The notes beneath the pieces were generated by a model that saw only the letters and a program-made list of their open reading frames with translations, was not told the origin of the DNA and searched no databases. From assembly GCA_937886325.1 (NCBI GenBank), contig CALABV010000166.1:1-64000 (forward strand): 64,000 bases of DNA. The letters run 5' to 3'. The position numbers and the translations under genes were made by a program. Shown piece by piece: positions 51,276 to 60,225 of this stretch (positions within the stretch are counted from its first letter, which is position 1; each line of letters starts with the position of its first letter). This DNA is from an uncultured Geobacter sp. (GTDB lineage: Bacteria > Desulfobacterota > Desulfuromonadia > Geobacterales > Geobacteraceae).

Positions 51276-54200
51276 TTAATCTTTGGATTTCCTGGTGAAC
51301 AACCTCGCCCTCTCCGCCATCTTTTCAAAAAACCGCCGTTTTCGGGACGTCGTACCCGAGCCTCGGCTCGTGCCGCCGGTGGAACCATCCGGTTCGGTCT
51401 CCCCGGGAGCATGCCCTTCTTTCCTGCCTCGTTCGGCCAGGCGGTCGAAGATATAGAAGAACAGCGGCACGTACAGCATGGCCAGGGTGGCCTCGCCGAT
51501 CATGCCCCCCATGATGCCGGTGCCGATGGAGTGGCGGGCGTTGGCGCCCGCGCCGGTGGCGATCGCCAGCGGCAGCACGCCGAAGATGAACGCCAGCGAC
51601 GTCATGATGATCGGCCGCAACCGCTCCTCGCCGGCCTTGATCGTCGCATCGAGGACGGACAGCCCCTGTTTGCGTAGATCAACGGCAAAGGTGACCCTGA
51701 GTACGGCATTCTTCGCCCCCAGGCCGATAAGCACCAACAGGCCGATCTGGAAGTAGACGTCATTGTGGAGCCCGCGCAGCCAGTTGAAGGCGAGCGCGCC
51801 GAGGATGCCGAACGGCACCGCCGTCATGATCGAGCCGGGCAGCATCCATGATTCGAACTGGGCCGCCAGGACCAGGAAGACGATGATGAGGCCGAAGGCG
51901 AAGGCAACCGCCGAGGTCCCGCCCGATTTCTTTTCTTCGTAGGCCATGCCCGACCAGGCGAAATCGTACCCCTTGGGCAGCACCTCGGCCGCCACCGACT
52001 CCATCGCCCGGATCGCTTCACCCGAGCTGAACCCCTCCGCCGCGCTGCCGGTAACCTGGGCTGCCGGAAATCCGTTGAAGTGGGGAACCAGGTCCGGACC
52101 GGCGGCGTACCGGGTTGTCACCACCGCCGACAAAGGTATCATCTGGCCCGAGTTGGACCTGGTATACAGTTTGGTGATGTCGTCGGGGCTGCGACGGTAG
52201 GGGGCGTCGGATTGCAGGATGACATTCCAGACCCGGCTGTACTCATTGTATTGGCTGACCTGGATGGATCCGAACTGCGCCTGCAGGGCGCTGTATACGT
52301 CCGCGACCGGAACGCCCAGGAGCTCCGCCTTCGAGCGGTCAACGTCGACCCGCAGCTGCTGGGAGGAGGCGCGGAAGGTCGTGTTCAGGCCGGAGAGTTC
52401 CGGACGCTGCCGGGCCTTGGCGAGAAACTGCGTGGTGAGGTCGTACAGCCGAGCCGGGTCGCCGCCCCCCTTGTCCTGGATCCAGAACTCGAAGCCTCCG
52501 GTGGTGCCGATCCCCGGTATTGCCGGCGGCGGAATCGGCAGGACCCTCCCCTCCGTGATGTTCCTGGATCCGGCGGCAACATCCAGCAATACCGCTTTTG
52601 CATTTTCCTTCTTGGCCCGCTTCAGGCTCGAATAGCGCTCCTCGAAATCTTTCAGCGTGACGAAAAGGGTTGCCGCATTGGACTTGTACTGGCTGTCCAG
52701 GAGGCTGTAGCCGTTGATGACGGTGGTGTTGGCCACGGCCGGATTCCGGGCGAACAGCCGATACACCTGGTCGGATGTCCGCGATGTGCGCTGCAGGCTC
52801 GCGGCGTCGGGCATCAGGAGCTGGGCCAGCACGTACCCCTGGTCTTCGTTGGGCACGAAGCTGGTCGGTATCGTCCGGAACAGGTGCACCAGGGAGAACA
52901 GCAGCACGGCAAGCAGCACGAACGCCACCGACATCCGCTTGATCATGAGCAGCACGGCGTCGCCGAACGCCAGGGTAAAGCGGTCGAACAGGCGGTTGAA
53001 CCAGGCGAAGAAACCGTGCGTCGGCGGCGTGGTATGCTTCAGCAGGGCCGCGCACATGGCCGGCGTCAGGGTCAGGGCCACGAAGCCGGAAAGCGCCACG
53101 GAGATGACGATGGTGATGGCAAACTGCTTGTAGAGCTGACCGGTGGTGCCCGGGAGGAACGCCGCCGGGATAAAGACCGACGACATTACCAGCACCACCG
53201 CCACCAGCGAGCTACCGATTTCCCCCATGGCCTTGATGGTGGCCTCCTTGGGTGACAGGTGAAACTTGATCATGTTCCGGTCCACGTTTTCCACCACCAC
53301 AATGGCATCGTCGACCACCATGCCGATGGCAAGCACGATGCCGAACAGCGTGAGCAGGTTCACGGAAAATCCCAGGGCGAGCATGCCGGTGAAGGTGCCG
53401 ATCAGCGCCACGAAAACCGCGGTCGTGCAGATGAGCGTGGCGCGGAAGCTCTGCAGGAAAAGGTAGACGACCAGCACCACCAGCAGGATCGCCTCGAACA
53501 GCGTGTGGATAACCTCCTTGATGGAGATGCGCACGAAGTCGGTGGTGTCCAGGGCAATGACGTAATCGAGGCCGTCGGGCATGGTCCGCTTCAGCTCCCG
53601 CAGGGTCTTGCGCACCGCCTTGGACACTTCGAGGCCGTTGGCGCCCGGCTGCTGGTAGATGGCGATGGGGGTGGCCGGCGCGCCGTTCAGCCGGTTGTCG
53701 TCCACATATTGCCTGCGCCCGACTTCGGCGCGGGCCACGTCACCGACGCGGACGATGGCGCTGCCGTCCTGGCTGGCGCGGAGGATAATGTCCTCGTACT
53801 GGGAGGGCTTGGTGAACGGGGCCTGGGTCACCACCGGAAAAGACAGCTGAACCGTGTCGTCGCTCGGCTTCTGGCCAATCTGCCCGGCCCCGAACAGGGC
53901 GTTCTGTTTCGACACGGCATTCTGGATGTCGGTCGTGGTGATGCCGAGGGACGCCATCCGATCCGGGTTCATCCAGATGCGCATCGCCTGATCCGGAACG
54001 CCGAAAATCTGCGCCTGGCCGGCGCCGTTCACCCGTTTGATGGCATCCAGGACGTATACATTGGCGTAATTAGTGACGTACTCGGGGCTGTAGCGGCCGT
54101 CCTTGCTGGTCACCGCGATGATCATCAGGGTGCTTGACGATTTCTTCTGCACCGACACGCCGTACTGGGTCACCGCCTCGGGGAGTTGTGGCAGTGCGAG

Positions 54201-54539
54201 GTTCACCCGGTTCTGCACCTGAACCTGGGCAATGTCGGGGTCGGTGTCGAGGGTGAAGTAGACAGTGATGGTCAGCTTGCCGGTGCTGGAGCTGGTGGAC
54301 GTCATGTAGAGCATGTTGTCCACGCCGTTGATCTGGGCCTCGATGGGCGCCGCAACCGAGTCTCCCACCGTCTTTGAGTCGGCGCCCGGATAGGTGGTCG
54401 TTACCTGGATCTGCACCGGCGTGATGGTAGGGTACTGGGCGACCGGCAACAGCTTCATCGATACCAGACCGGCAATGACGATGATGAGTGAAATGACCGT
54501 CGCGAAGATCGGTCGCTCGATGAAGAATCGTGAGAACAT
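51276..54539 (-). CDS. RND multidrug efflux pump, inner-membrane transporter (HAE1/AcrB family)
   Basis: 1087 residues with the 12-helix RND plan and two large periplasmic loops. Opening MFSRFFIERPIFATVISLII, proton relay aspartates in VLAIGMVVDDAIVVVENVDR, and ESWMLPGSIMTAVPFGILGA in the second half. The proton-driven trimer exports hydrophobic drugs, dyes and detergents. The C-terminal tail of about 50 residues is Arg/Lys/Gly-rich and longer than in AcrB. It follows the adaptor gene after 242 bases with no gene in between. No TetR-type regulator is adjacent. Confidence 0.95.
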   Translation of the reverse strand: MFSRFFIERPIFATVISLIIVIAGLVSMKLLPVAQYPTITPVQIQVTTTYPGADSKTVGDSVAAPIEAQINGVDNMLYMTSTSSSTGKLTITVYFTLDTDPDIAQVQVQNRVNLALPQLPEAVTQYGVSVQKKSSSTLMIIAVTSKDGRYSPEYVTNYANVYVLDAIKRVNGAGQAQIFGVPDQAMRIWMNPDRMASLGITTTDIQNAVSKQNALFGAGQIGQKPSDDTVQLSFPVVTQAPFTKPSQYEDIILRASQDGSAIVRVGDVARAEVGRRQYVDDNRLNGAPATPIAIYQQPGANGLEVSKAVRKTLRELKRTMPDGLDYVIALDTTDFVRISIKEVIHTLFEAILLVVLVVYLFLQSFRATLICTTAVFVALIGTFTGMLALGFSVNLLTLFGIVLAIGMVVDDAIVVVENVDRNMIKFHLSPKEATIKAMGEIGSSLVAVVLVMSSVFIPAAFLPGTTGQLYKQFAITIVISVALSGFVALTLTPAMCAALLKHTTPPTHGFFAWFNRLFDRFTLAFGDAVLLMIKRMSVAFVLLAVLLFSLVHLFRTIPTSFVPNEDQGYVLAQLLMPDAASLQRTSRTSDQVYRLFARNPAVANTTVINGYSLLDSQYKSNAATLFVTLKDFEERYSSLKRAKKENAKAVLLDVAAGSRNITEGRVLPIPPPAIPGIGTTGGFEFWIQDKGGGDPARLYDLTTQFLAKARQRPELSGLNTTFRASSQQLRVDVDRSKAELLGVPVADVYSALQAQFGSIQVSQYNEYSRVWNVILQSDAPYRRSPDDITKLYTRSNSGQMIPLSAVVTTRYAAGPDLVPHFNGFPAAQVTGSAAEGFSSGEAIRAMESVAAEVLPKGYDFAWSGMAYEEKKSGGTSAVAFAFGLIIVFLVLAAQFESWMLPGSIMTAVPFGILGALAFNWLRGLHNDVYFQIGLLVLIGLGAKNAVLRVTFAVDLRKQGLSVLDATIKAGEERLRPIIMTSLAFIFGVLPLAIATGAGANARHSIGTGIMGGMIGEATLAMLYVPLFFYIFDRLAERGRKEGHAPGETEPDGSTGGTSRGSGTTSRKRRFFEKMAERARLFTRKSKD

Positions 54540-54781
54540 GGAATCTCTCCGGGATGGATTGCCTTTCTCTAGGTGCCTGGTGATACTGACTAACCGGAAT
54601 GCATAACGCCTTCACGCCTTCGACTAGCCGTCATGCCTCGGTTTTTTACATTCCTGTGGGGTGAGACTGCCCGACGAAGTTTTCCCGGCGCAACAGGGTG
54701 AAACAGCGTCGGCGACGTTTAAACCCCGGCATTCTGCTCACTGCGGCGTTCAGGCGTCATGCATTCAGCTTCATTCGTCGT

Positions 54782-55954
54782 TCACTGTTTCATCGCCACC
54801 GGGGCGCCTGCCTGCAACGTCAGCCCCCCGTCGACCACCACCTTTTCTCCGGCCTTCAGGCCTTCCTCGATCAGCCAGTCGTTGCCGTGCCACTCTCCGG
54901 CAGTGACCGGACGGTACTCGGCCTTGCCTGCATTGTCCACCACCCACACGAAGTGCCCCTTTCCCCCCTGCTGAACCGCCCGCTGCGGCAGGACGACCGC
55001 GTTCGGTCTGATGCCGCCTTTCAGCAGGGCGCGCACGTACTGGTTCGGACGAAGGATCCCTTTGGGGTTGTCGACGCTGGCCCTGAGGAGGAAGGTGCCG
55101 GTCTGGGCGTTATAGGAAGGATCGGCGTAGGTAATCTTTCCCTTGTGGGGAAAGACGGAACCGTCGACCAGGATTATCTCCACATCGAAGCTGCCGCCGG
55201 GTGGCGGAATGAGGAGTTTCCTGGCTACTTTGTCGCGGATCCGCTGCATCTGGTTTTCGGAGAGGCTGAAGTTCACCCACATGGGCGAAAGGACCGCCAC
55301 GGTGGTGAGCTGGCTGTTCTGCTGGTTGATGTAGGTTCCCTCCTGTTGCTGGGCGGCGCCGGTGATGCCGGTAATGGGGGAGGTGATGGTGCAGTAGGAG
55401 AGGTTGAGACGGGCGGTTTCGAGCTGTGATTTCGCCTGTTCGACTGCCGCCGATGCGGATTCGAAGGAGCCGGTTGCGTCATCCAGATCCTTTTGGGACA
55501 AGGCGTTCTGGGCTGCAAGCGGCTTGGTGCGCGCCAGGTTCAGCCGCGCCGTTTCCATGGAGGCCTTTTGCTTGGAGAGCGCCGCGGCCGCCCCGCTCAG
55601 CTGGGCCTGGAACGGTTTCTTGTCCATGAGAAACAGGACCTGCCCGGCCTTTACCACCGCTCCTTCGGTATAGACCCTTTTGTCCAGGAAGCCGCTGACG
55701 CGGGCGTGGATATTCACCTGGTGCGAGCTTTGCGTCTGTGCCACGAATTCGAGACTGACCGGAAGGTTGGTGGGGCTGACGGTCACTACGCTGACCGGGG
55801 TCGGTCCCGCAGCGGCTTTTTTATCATCGTGTCCGCCGCAGGATGTGATGACCGTCACCAACATGCATGCGGAGCATATCACCGCGAGCGCCGTCCGTAC
55901 GGAACGGGTCCGGCGCCGGAGAGCCCCGGACCCGCAATGAAGAATGTTTCGCAC
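54782..55954 (-). CDS. RND efflux periplasmic adaptor (membrane fusion) lipoprotein
   Basis: 390 residues. Lipobox ITSC after a long leader; then a beta-barrel/lipoyl part (SSHQVNIHARVSGFLDKRVY), a helical hairpin at about 110-185 (ARLNLARTKPLAAQNALSQK), the second lipoyl half (YCTITSPITGITG), and the barrel and proximal domains ending VPVAMKQ-like. It joins pump and channel. The GTG start is six bases after AGGAGG and is preferred to a TTG two codons earlier. First gene of the adaptor-pump-channel set. Confidence 0.93.
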   Translation of the reverse strand: MRNILHCGSGALRRRTRSVRTALAVICSACMLVTVITSCGGHDDKKAAAGPTPVSVVTVSPTNLPVSLEFVAQTQSSHQVNIHARVSGFLDKRVYTEGAVVKAGQVLFLMDKKPFQAQLSGAAAALSKQKASMETARLNLARTKPLAAQNALSQKDLDDATGSFESASAAVEQAKSQLETARLNLSYCTITSPITGITGAAQQQEGTYINQQNSQLTTVAVLSPMWVNFSLSENQMQRIRDKVARKLLIPPPGGSFDVEIILVDGSVFPHKGKITYADPSYNAQTGTFLLRASVDNPKGILRPNQYVRALLKGGIRPNAVVLPQRAVQQGGKGHFVWVVDNAGKAEYRPVTAGEWHGNDWLIEEGLKAGEKVVVDGGLTLQAGAPVAMKQ

Positions 55955-56251
55955 TATCAACCTCCTGTCCTGCCGGGCACGAGCGTCAATATCACGCCTT
56001 ACCGTGGAGCCGCTCCCGATTCGGTCCCGCGCGCGGCTCCGCCGGATGCGGCCTCCCGGTATTCCTGAGACGCCCCGGCCCTTTGCGGATTCATCGGTTT
56101 GAAGCGGATCGACCGGTTCGACCGGCTCTCATGGTCGTATTTTTCCGTCACTTGTCCTTTCAGAACTGTTCCAGATCCTGTCCCGTGCCCGGATAAACGA
56201 ACGGCGTGCCCTCACTGCCCGAAGTCACGGCACACGTGGCAGGCAGCGCCC
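55955..56251. other. Intergenic region between arnC and the efflux adaptor
   Basis: 297 bases without a supported gene. A possible hairpin GGAGCCGC/GCGGCTCC (56006-56040) and a GACCGGTTCGACCGG repeat near 56110 are present. No T run follows the hairpin, so a terminator is not claimed. The promoter of the efflux operon is expected here, but no clear boxes were found. Confidence 0.4.
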
Positions 56252-57190
56252 CTATTCCTCAAATCCGTACAGGTTCCGGATAACGTATCGCGGCCTGCGG
56301 CGGACCTCCTGGTAAATCCTGCCCACGTACTCCCCAACCAGCCCGATGCCGAATATGACAATGCCCAGGAAGAAGAAGAGGATGGCGAACAGGGTAAACA
56401 CCCCTTCCACCTCGGCGCCGACGATGAACCGCCTGACCAGCAGGAACAGGGCGAATACCAGCGAAAGAACGGCCGTGACAACCCCGAACAGGGCGAAGAG
56501 CTGGAGCGGCACCACGGAAAAGCCGGTCATCAGGTCGAAGTTGAGCCGGATCAACCGGTACAGCGAGTACTTGCTCTCCCCCTCGGAGCGCTCGGAGTGG
56601 GCGACTCCTATCTCTGTCGGGCGGGAGGCGAATGTCTGCGCCAGGGCGGGAATAAAGGTGGTCGTCTCCCGGCAGCGGTTGATATTCTCGATGACGTTCC
56701 GGTGGTAGGCCCGCAACATGCAGCCGTAATCGCTCATGCGCATGCCGGTCATGCGGTTGGTGGTGATGTTCACGACCCGCGAGGCCAGCTTGCGGAAGAA
56801 GGTGTCCTGCCTCTTCTCGCGGATTGTGCCGACCACGTCGTGGCCGTTCTCCACCTCGCGGACAAGGCGCGGTATCTCCTCCGGAGGGTTCTGCAGGTCC
56901 GCGTCGAGGGTAATGACGATCTCTCCCCGGCACATCTCGAAGGCGGCCAGGATCGCCATGTGCTGGCCGAAGTTGCCGTTGAATTCGATGACCTTTACCC
57001 CTGCCAGTCCCCTGGACTTTTCCCGGAGAATCGCCAGAGACAGGTCGCGGCTCCCATCATCGGTGAAGATAATCTCGAAGGGCTTGCCCGTCCCGGCCAC
57101 GACCGGATAGAGCCTGTCCAGGAGGGGACCGATATTTTTCTCTTCGTTATAGACCGGAATGACTATTGACAGGTACGGCTGTTCTTCCAT
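56252..57190 (-). CDS. arnC: Undecaprenyl-phosphate aminoarabinose transferase (ArnC-like, GT2)
   Basis: 312 residues. GT2 domain at 1-225: LSIVIPVYNEEKNIGPLLDR, FTDDGSRD, and DADLQNPPEEIP, with the QHMAILAAFE region. Two C-terminal membrane helices (PLQLFALFGVVTAVLSLVFA and LFAILFFFLGIVIFGIGLVG). This pattern is that of ArnC, which moves a formamido-arabinose from UDP to undecaprenyl phosphate. The end MRRRPRYVIRNLYG-like part is also typical. It is the third gene after arnT and arnB. Other bactoprenol sugar transferases share the fold, but context favours ArnC. Confidence 0.85.
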   Translation of the reverse strand: MEEQPYLSIVIPVYNEEKNIGPLLDRLYPVVAGTGKPFEIIFTDDGSRDLSLAILREKSRGLAGVKVIEFNGNFGQHMAILAAFEMCRGEIVITLDADLQNPPEEIPRLVREVENGHDVVGTIREKRQDTFFRKLASRVVNITTNRMTGMRMSDYGCMLRAYHRNVIENINRCRETTTFIPALAQTFASRPTEIGVAHSERSEGESKYSLYRLIRLNFDLMTGFSVVPLQLFALFGVVTAVLSLVFALFLLVRRFIVGAEVEGVFTLFAILFFFLGIVIFGIGLVGEYVGRIYQEVRRRPRYVIRNLYGFEE

Positions 57191-57203
57191 GTGTAGAATC
57201 CTT

Positions 57204-58367
57204 CTATCTTCTCGTGCGCGCTATCACGTTTTTCACCGCATCGACGACATCCTTTGCGTCCTGCACCGTCATCCTGGGAAAAAGCGGAAGCGAGAGGATG
57301 CGATCCGACGCGTAATCGGCATGGGGAAGCGCGCCGTCGGGCACGGGCAGGTTTTCGCGGTACCAGGGGTGGTGATGGACCGCCTTGAAGTGGAGGCCGG
57401 TGCCGATGTTTTCCTTCTTCAACTCGGCCATGAAGCCGTCGCGGTCGATGGTCAGGTCCTCGATCCTGACCAGGGGCGTATAGAGGTGCCAGGCATGGCG
57501 GTATGCGTACGGCGCAGCGGACGGAGTCCGTATCTCCTCTACCGCCGAGAACGCATCGTTGTAGAACTCGGCAATCTCGGTGCGTTGTTCGATGAAACGG
57601 TCCAGCTTGGCCAGCTGGTGGATACCGAGGGCCGCCTGGATGTCCATCATGTTGTACTTGTAGCCGGGCAGCACGATGTCGTAGTTGGGGGTGCCCTGGG
57701 CGGAATAGCGCTTCCACGCCTCGCGGCTCATGCCGTGGAACTTCAGCAGGGAGACCTCCTCCGCCAGCCTCTCGTCCCGCGTGCAGACCATCCCGCCCTC
57801 GCCGGTGGTGATGTTCTTGATGGGATGGAAGGAAAAGACCGACACGGTGTCCAGGGAGCCGATGCGTTTCCCCTTGTACTCGGTGCCCACTGCATGGGCC
57901 GCATCCTCCAGCACCTTCAGGTTGAATTCCTCTGCCAGGGCGAAGATCGCATCCATGTCGCAGGGAAGGCCCGCAAAATGCACGGGTACGACCGCCTTGG
58001 TGCGCGGGGTTATTTTCTCCCTGATCCGCGAGACGTCGATATTGAGCGTGCCCGGCTCGATATCGGCGAGGACCGGAACGGCGCCCACATGGATCATGAC
58101 GTTCACTGTGGCGGCAAAGGTCATGGGCGTGGTGATGACCTCGTCCCCCTCCCCTATTCCCAGGGCAAGGAGCGCCAGTTCCAGACCGGCCGTGGCGGAA
58201 CTCAGCGGAACGGCGTAGGGGGCGCCCACGTAGGCCTTGAAGTCGTCCTCGAACCTCTTCACCTTGGGGCCGGTGGTAATCCACCCCGACTCCAGGGAAT
58301 CGACAACCTCCCGGATCTCTTCCTCTTCTATGGTTGGTATGGAAAACGGCAAAAATTCCTTGCGCAC
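57204..58367 (-). CDS. arnB: UDP-4-amino-4-deoxy-L-arabinose aminotransferase (ArnB-like)
   Basis: 387 residues of the DegT/DnrJ/EryC1 PLP aminotransferases. Motifs FLPFSIPTIEEEEIREVVDS, SSATAGLELALLALGIGEGD, EDAAHAVGTEYKGKRIGS and the PLP lysine in SFHPIKNITTGEGGM. The start GTG with GGAGG five bases before is better than the upstream ATG. ArnB makes the 4-amino sugar used to modify lipid A. It comes 119 bases after arnT; a tandem repeat of heptamers fills most of the gap. It lies 13 bases before arnC. Confidence 0.85.
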   Translation of the reverse strand: MRKEFLPFSIPTIEEEEIREVVDSLESGWITTGPKVKRFEDDFKAYVGAPYAVPLSSATAGLELALLALGIGEGDEVITTPMTFAATVNVMIHVGAVPVLADIEPGTLNIDVSRIREKITPRTKAVVPVHFAGLPCDMDAIFALAEEFNLKVLEDAAHAVGTEYKGKRIGSLDTVSVFSFHPIKNITTGEGGMVCTRDERLAEEVSLLKFHGMSREAWKRYSAQGTPNYDIVLPGYKYNMMDIQAALGIHQLAKLDRFIEQRTEIAEFYNDAFSAVEEIRTPSAAPYAYRHAWHLYTPLVRIEDLTIDRDGFMAELKKENIGTGLHFKAVHHHPWYRENLPVPDGALPHADYASDRILSLPLFPRMTVQDAKDVVDAVKNVIARTRR

Positions 58368-58409
58368 GAAAACCTCCAAAAATTCCGGTTCAAAAAACAT
58401 CGCAAAATG

Positions 58410-58489
58410 TTTTCACTTTTCTCTTTTCACTTTTCACTTTTTACTTTTTACTTTTTACTTTTCACTTTTCACTTTTCACCGCTTTTCAC
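58410..58489. repeat. Tandem heptamer array (TTTTCAC)n
   Basis: Ten tandem 7-base units from 58410 to 58479: TTTTCAC in most, one TTTTCTC and three TTTTTAC, then one more TTTTCAC after three bases. On the coding (minus) strand it reads GTGAAAA. The array begins at the arnT stop codon and ends about 43 bases before the arnB start, so changes in copy number alter spacing between the two genes but not their coding. Confidence 0.9.
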
Positions 58490-60135
58490 CTGTTACTGAT
58501 CAAAACCGTCCCACCCCAGGTCGCGATTGTCTTCACCGGCGCCTTCACCTGCGAAATGAAACCGGCCAGGTCGTCGCGGCTGACAAGGGCCACATAGGCG
58601 GTCCGCGAATCCCACCAGCCGTGGAAGGTCTTCCTGTCGATGAACCATCCCGGCTGCGTCTCCCGCAGGCTGCCGAACTCCAGTTCGCCGGGGTGACCGG
58701 CCAGGATCACCCGTCTTCCCGCATAGAAGGGAAGTCCCTGCCGATAGATGCCGTAGCTCACCAGCCTGGTATCCGGATACCGATCGCGGATAATACGGGC
58801 CAACTCACGGGTCGACCTCTTTTCGATGGAGCGGGCGAAGACGGCGGATGGAGCGTTCATGGCGCCCAGCCCTGCCGTCAGGCAGAGGAGGGCCAGGGCG
58901 ATTCCCCGGTGATTCCCCTTCAGCGCGAAGAGGGAGAGGAGGCTGCCGACTGTGAATATGCCCCCCAGAAGCAGCGCGCCGTCCGCGCCGATTTTCGCAT
59001 GGGCCGCCACGTGGGTATACAGGATGAGCCCGGAACCGGCGACAAGCAGAAAAAGCCCCGCGCACAGGGCCTGAGCGGTGAAGAGCTTCCCCTCTGCTTC
59101 CAGGGTCTCCGAGATGCTCGCCCCGATCAGCAGGGCCAGCGCCGGAAAGACCGGCAGGATATAGGGGATGAGCTTGGAGCTGGACAGCGAAAAGAAGGTG
59201 AAGATGACGCCGAACCAGAGCAGAAGGAACAATCGTCGCGAATCACGGTTCCTCCAGGATTCCCGGACCGTGGCGGGCAGGAAGAAGGTCCAGGGAATCA
59301 TCCCTCCCAGCACGACGGGGATGAAGAACCACGGCGGCTCGTAGCGGCCGTGCACCTTTGTCAGGAATCTGTCGAAGTGCTCATGGATGAAAAAAAAGCG
59401 GGGGAACTCGGGATTCCTGAGCGAAACGAGCACGAACCAGGGCACGCAGACCGCCAGGAACAGGCTGATCCCGGTGGGAAGACGCATCTCCCGGAGCAGA
59501 CTCCAGCGCTTGGCACAGAGCAGGTACAGGAACACAATCGCCCCCGGCAGGACGATACCGATGAGCCCCTTGGCCAGAACGGTCAGGGCCGCGAAAAGGT
59601 AGAAAAGGTGGTAGTACAGCCCTTTCCTGCTCTCCTCCCGTCGCGACGCCAGCAGGAAAAAGCCCAGAGTCGCCGTCATGCAGAAGGTCAGGGTCGTGTC
59701 GATGATGTTCATGCGGGACTGGAACAGGAAGCCGACGGAAGAACCGAGCACCATTGCGGAATAGAGGCCTTCCCTGCGCCCGAAGAGCCTTCTTCCCAAG
59801 TGATAGACGAGCAGAACGCCGCACAGGCCGAAAAGGGCCGACGGCAGGCGGGCCGCGGTCTCGTTCCGTCCCAGCACCGAGAGTGACAGGGCGTTGACCC
59901 AGTAATGGAGGGGGGGTTTTTCGAAATACTTGACGTAGTTGAGCCGGGGCGTGATGAAGTCGCCGCTTTCCACCATCTCCCTGGGGATTTCGGCATAGCG
60001 GCTCTCGTCCGGTTCCTTGAAGGGAAGGGTCCCCAGAAAGAGGAGAAAAAAGAAGCCGAAAACGATGAGAAGGGCCGAGATATCGACCCAGGCGTTTCCC
60101 TGCTTGCGCGTCAGGAACTCGGAAATACTGTGCAT
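58486..60135 (-). CDS. arnT: 4-amino-4-deoxy-L-arabinose transferase (ArnT-like, GT83)
   Basis: 549 residues with about 12 membrane helices. The GT-C catalytic loop LPFKEPDESRYAEIPREM has the acidic residue pair, followed by YFEKPPLHYWVNAL. A periplasmic C-terminal region follows (AKIGADGALL onwards). ArnT transfers aminoarabinose from undecaprenyl phosphate to lipid A, giving resistance to cationic peptides. The ATG (MHSISEFL) is preferred to an open frame 30 codons longer. It is followed by arnB and arnC. arnA and arnD are not present, so the full pathway needs genes outside the window. Confidence 0.85.
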   Translation of the reverse strand: MHSISEFLTRKQGNAWVDISALLIVFGFFFLLFLGTLPFKEPDESRYAEIPREMVESGDFITPRLNYVKYFEKPPLHYWVNALSLSVLGRNETAARLPSALFGLCGVLLVYHLGRRLFGRREGLYSAMVLGSSVGFLFQSRMNIIDTTLTFCMTATLGFFLLASRREESRKGLYYHLFYLFAALTVLAKGLIGIVLPGAIVFLYLLCAKRWSLLREMRLPTGISLFLAVCVPWFVLVSLRNPEFPRFFFIHEHFDRFLTKVHGRYEPPWFFIPVVLGGMIPWTFFLPATVRESWRNRDSRRLFLLLWFGVIFTFFSLSSSKLIPYILPVFPALALLIGASISETLEAEGKLFTAQALCAGLFLLVAGSGLILYTHVAAHAKIGADGALLLGGIFTVGSLLSLFALKGNHRGIALALLCLTAGLGAMNAPSAVFARSIEKRSTRELARIIRDRYPDTRLVSYGIYRQGLPFYAGRRVILAGHPGELEFGSLRETQPGWFIDRKTFHGWWDSRTAYVALVSRDDLAGFISQVKAPVKTIATWGGTVLISNR

Positions 60136-60225
60136 GAATGTGATATTCCTTTGCCGCCCCCCCGCGGAAGCGTTTCCGGATGGTAACAACATAGTTGCCG
60201 CGTGGGAGAACCCACGGTACAGCAA

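Noticed and set aside
52080..54137. Large open frames antisense to the RND pump gene
   Set aside because: Gly/Arg/His-rich mirror frames of a long GC-rich gene, without family motifs or ribosome sites.
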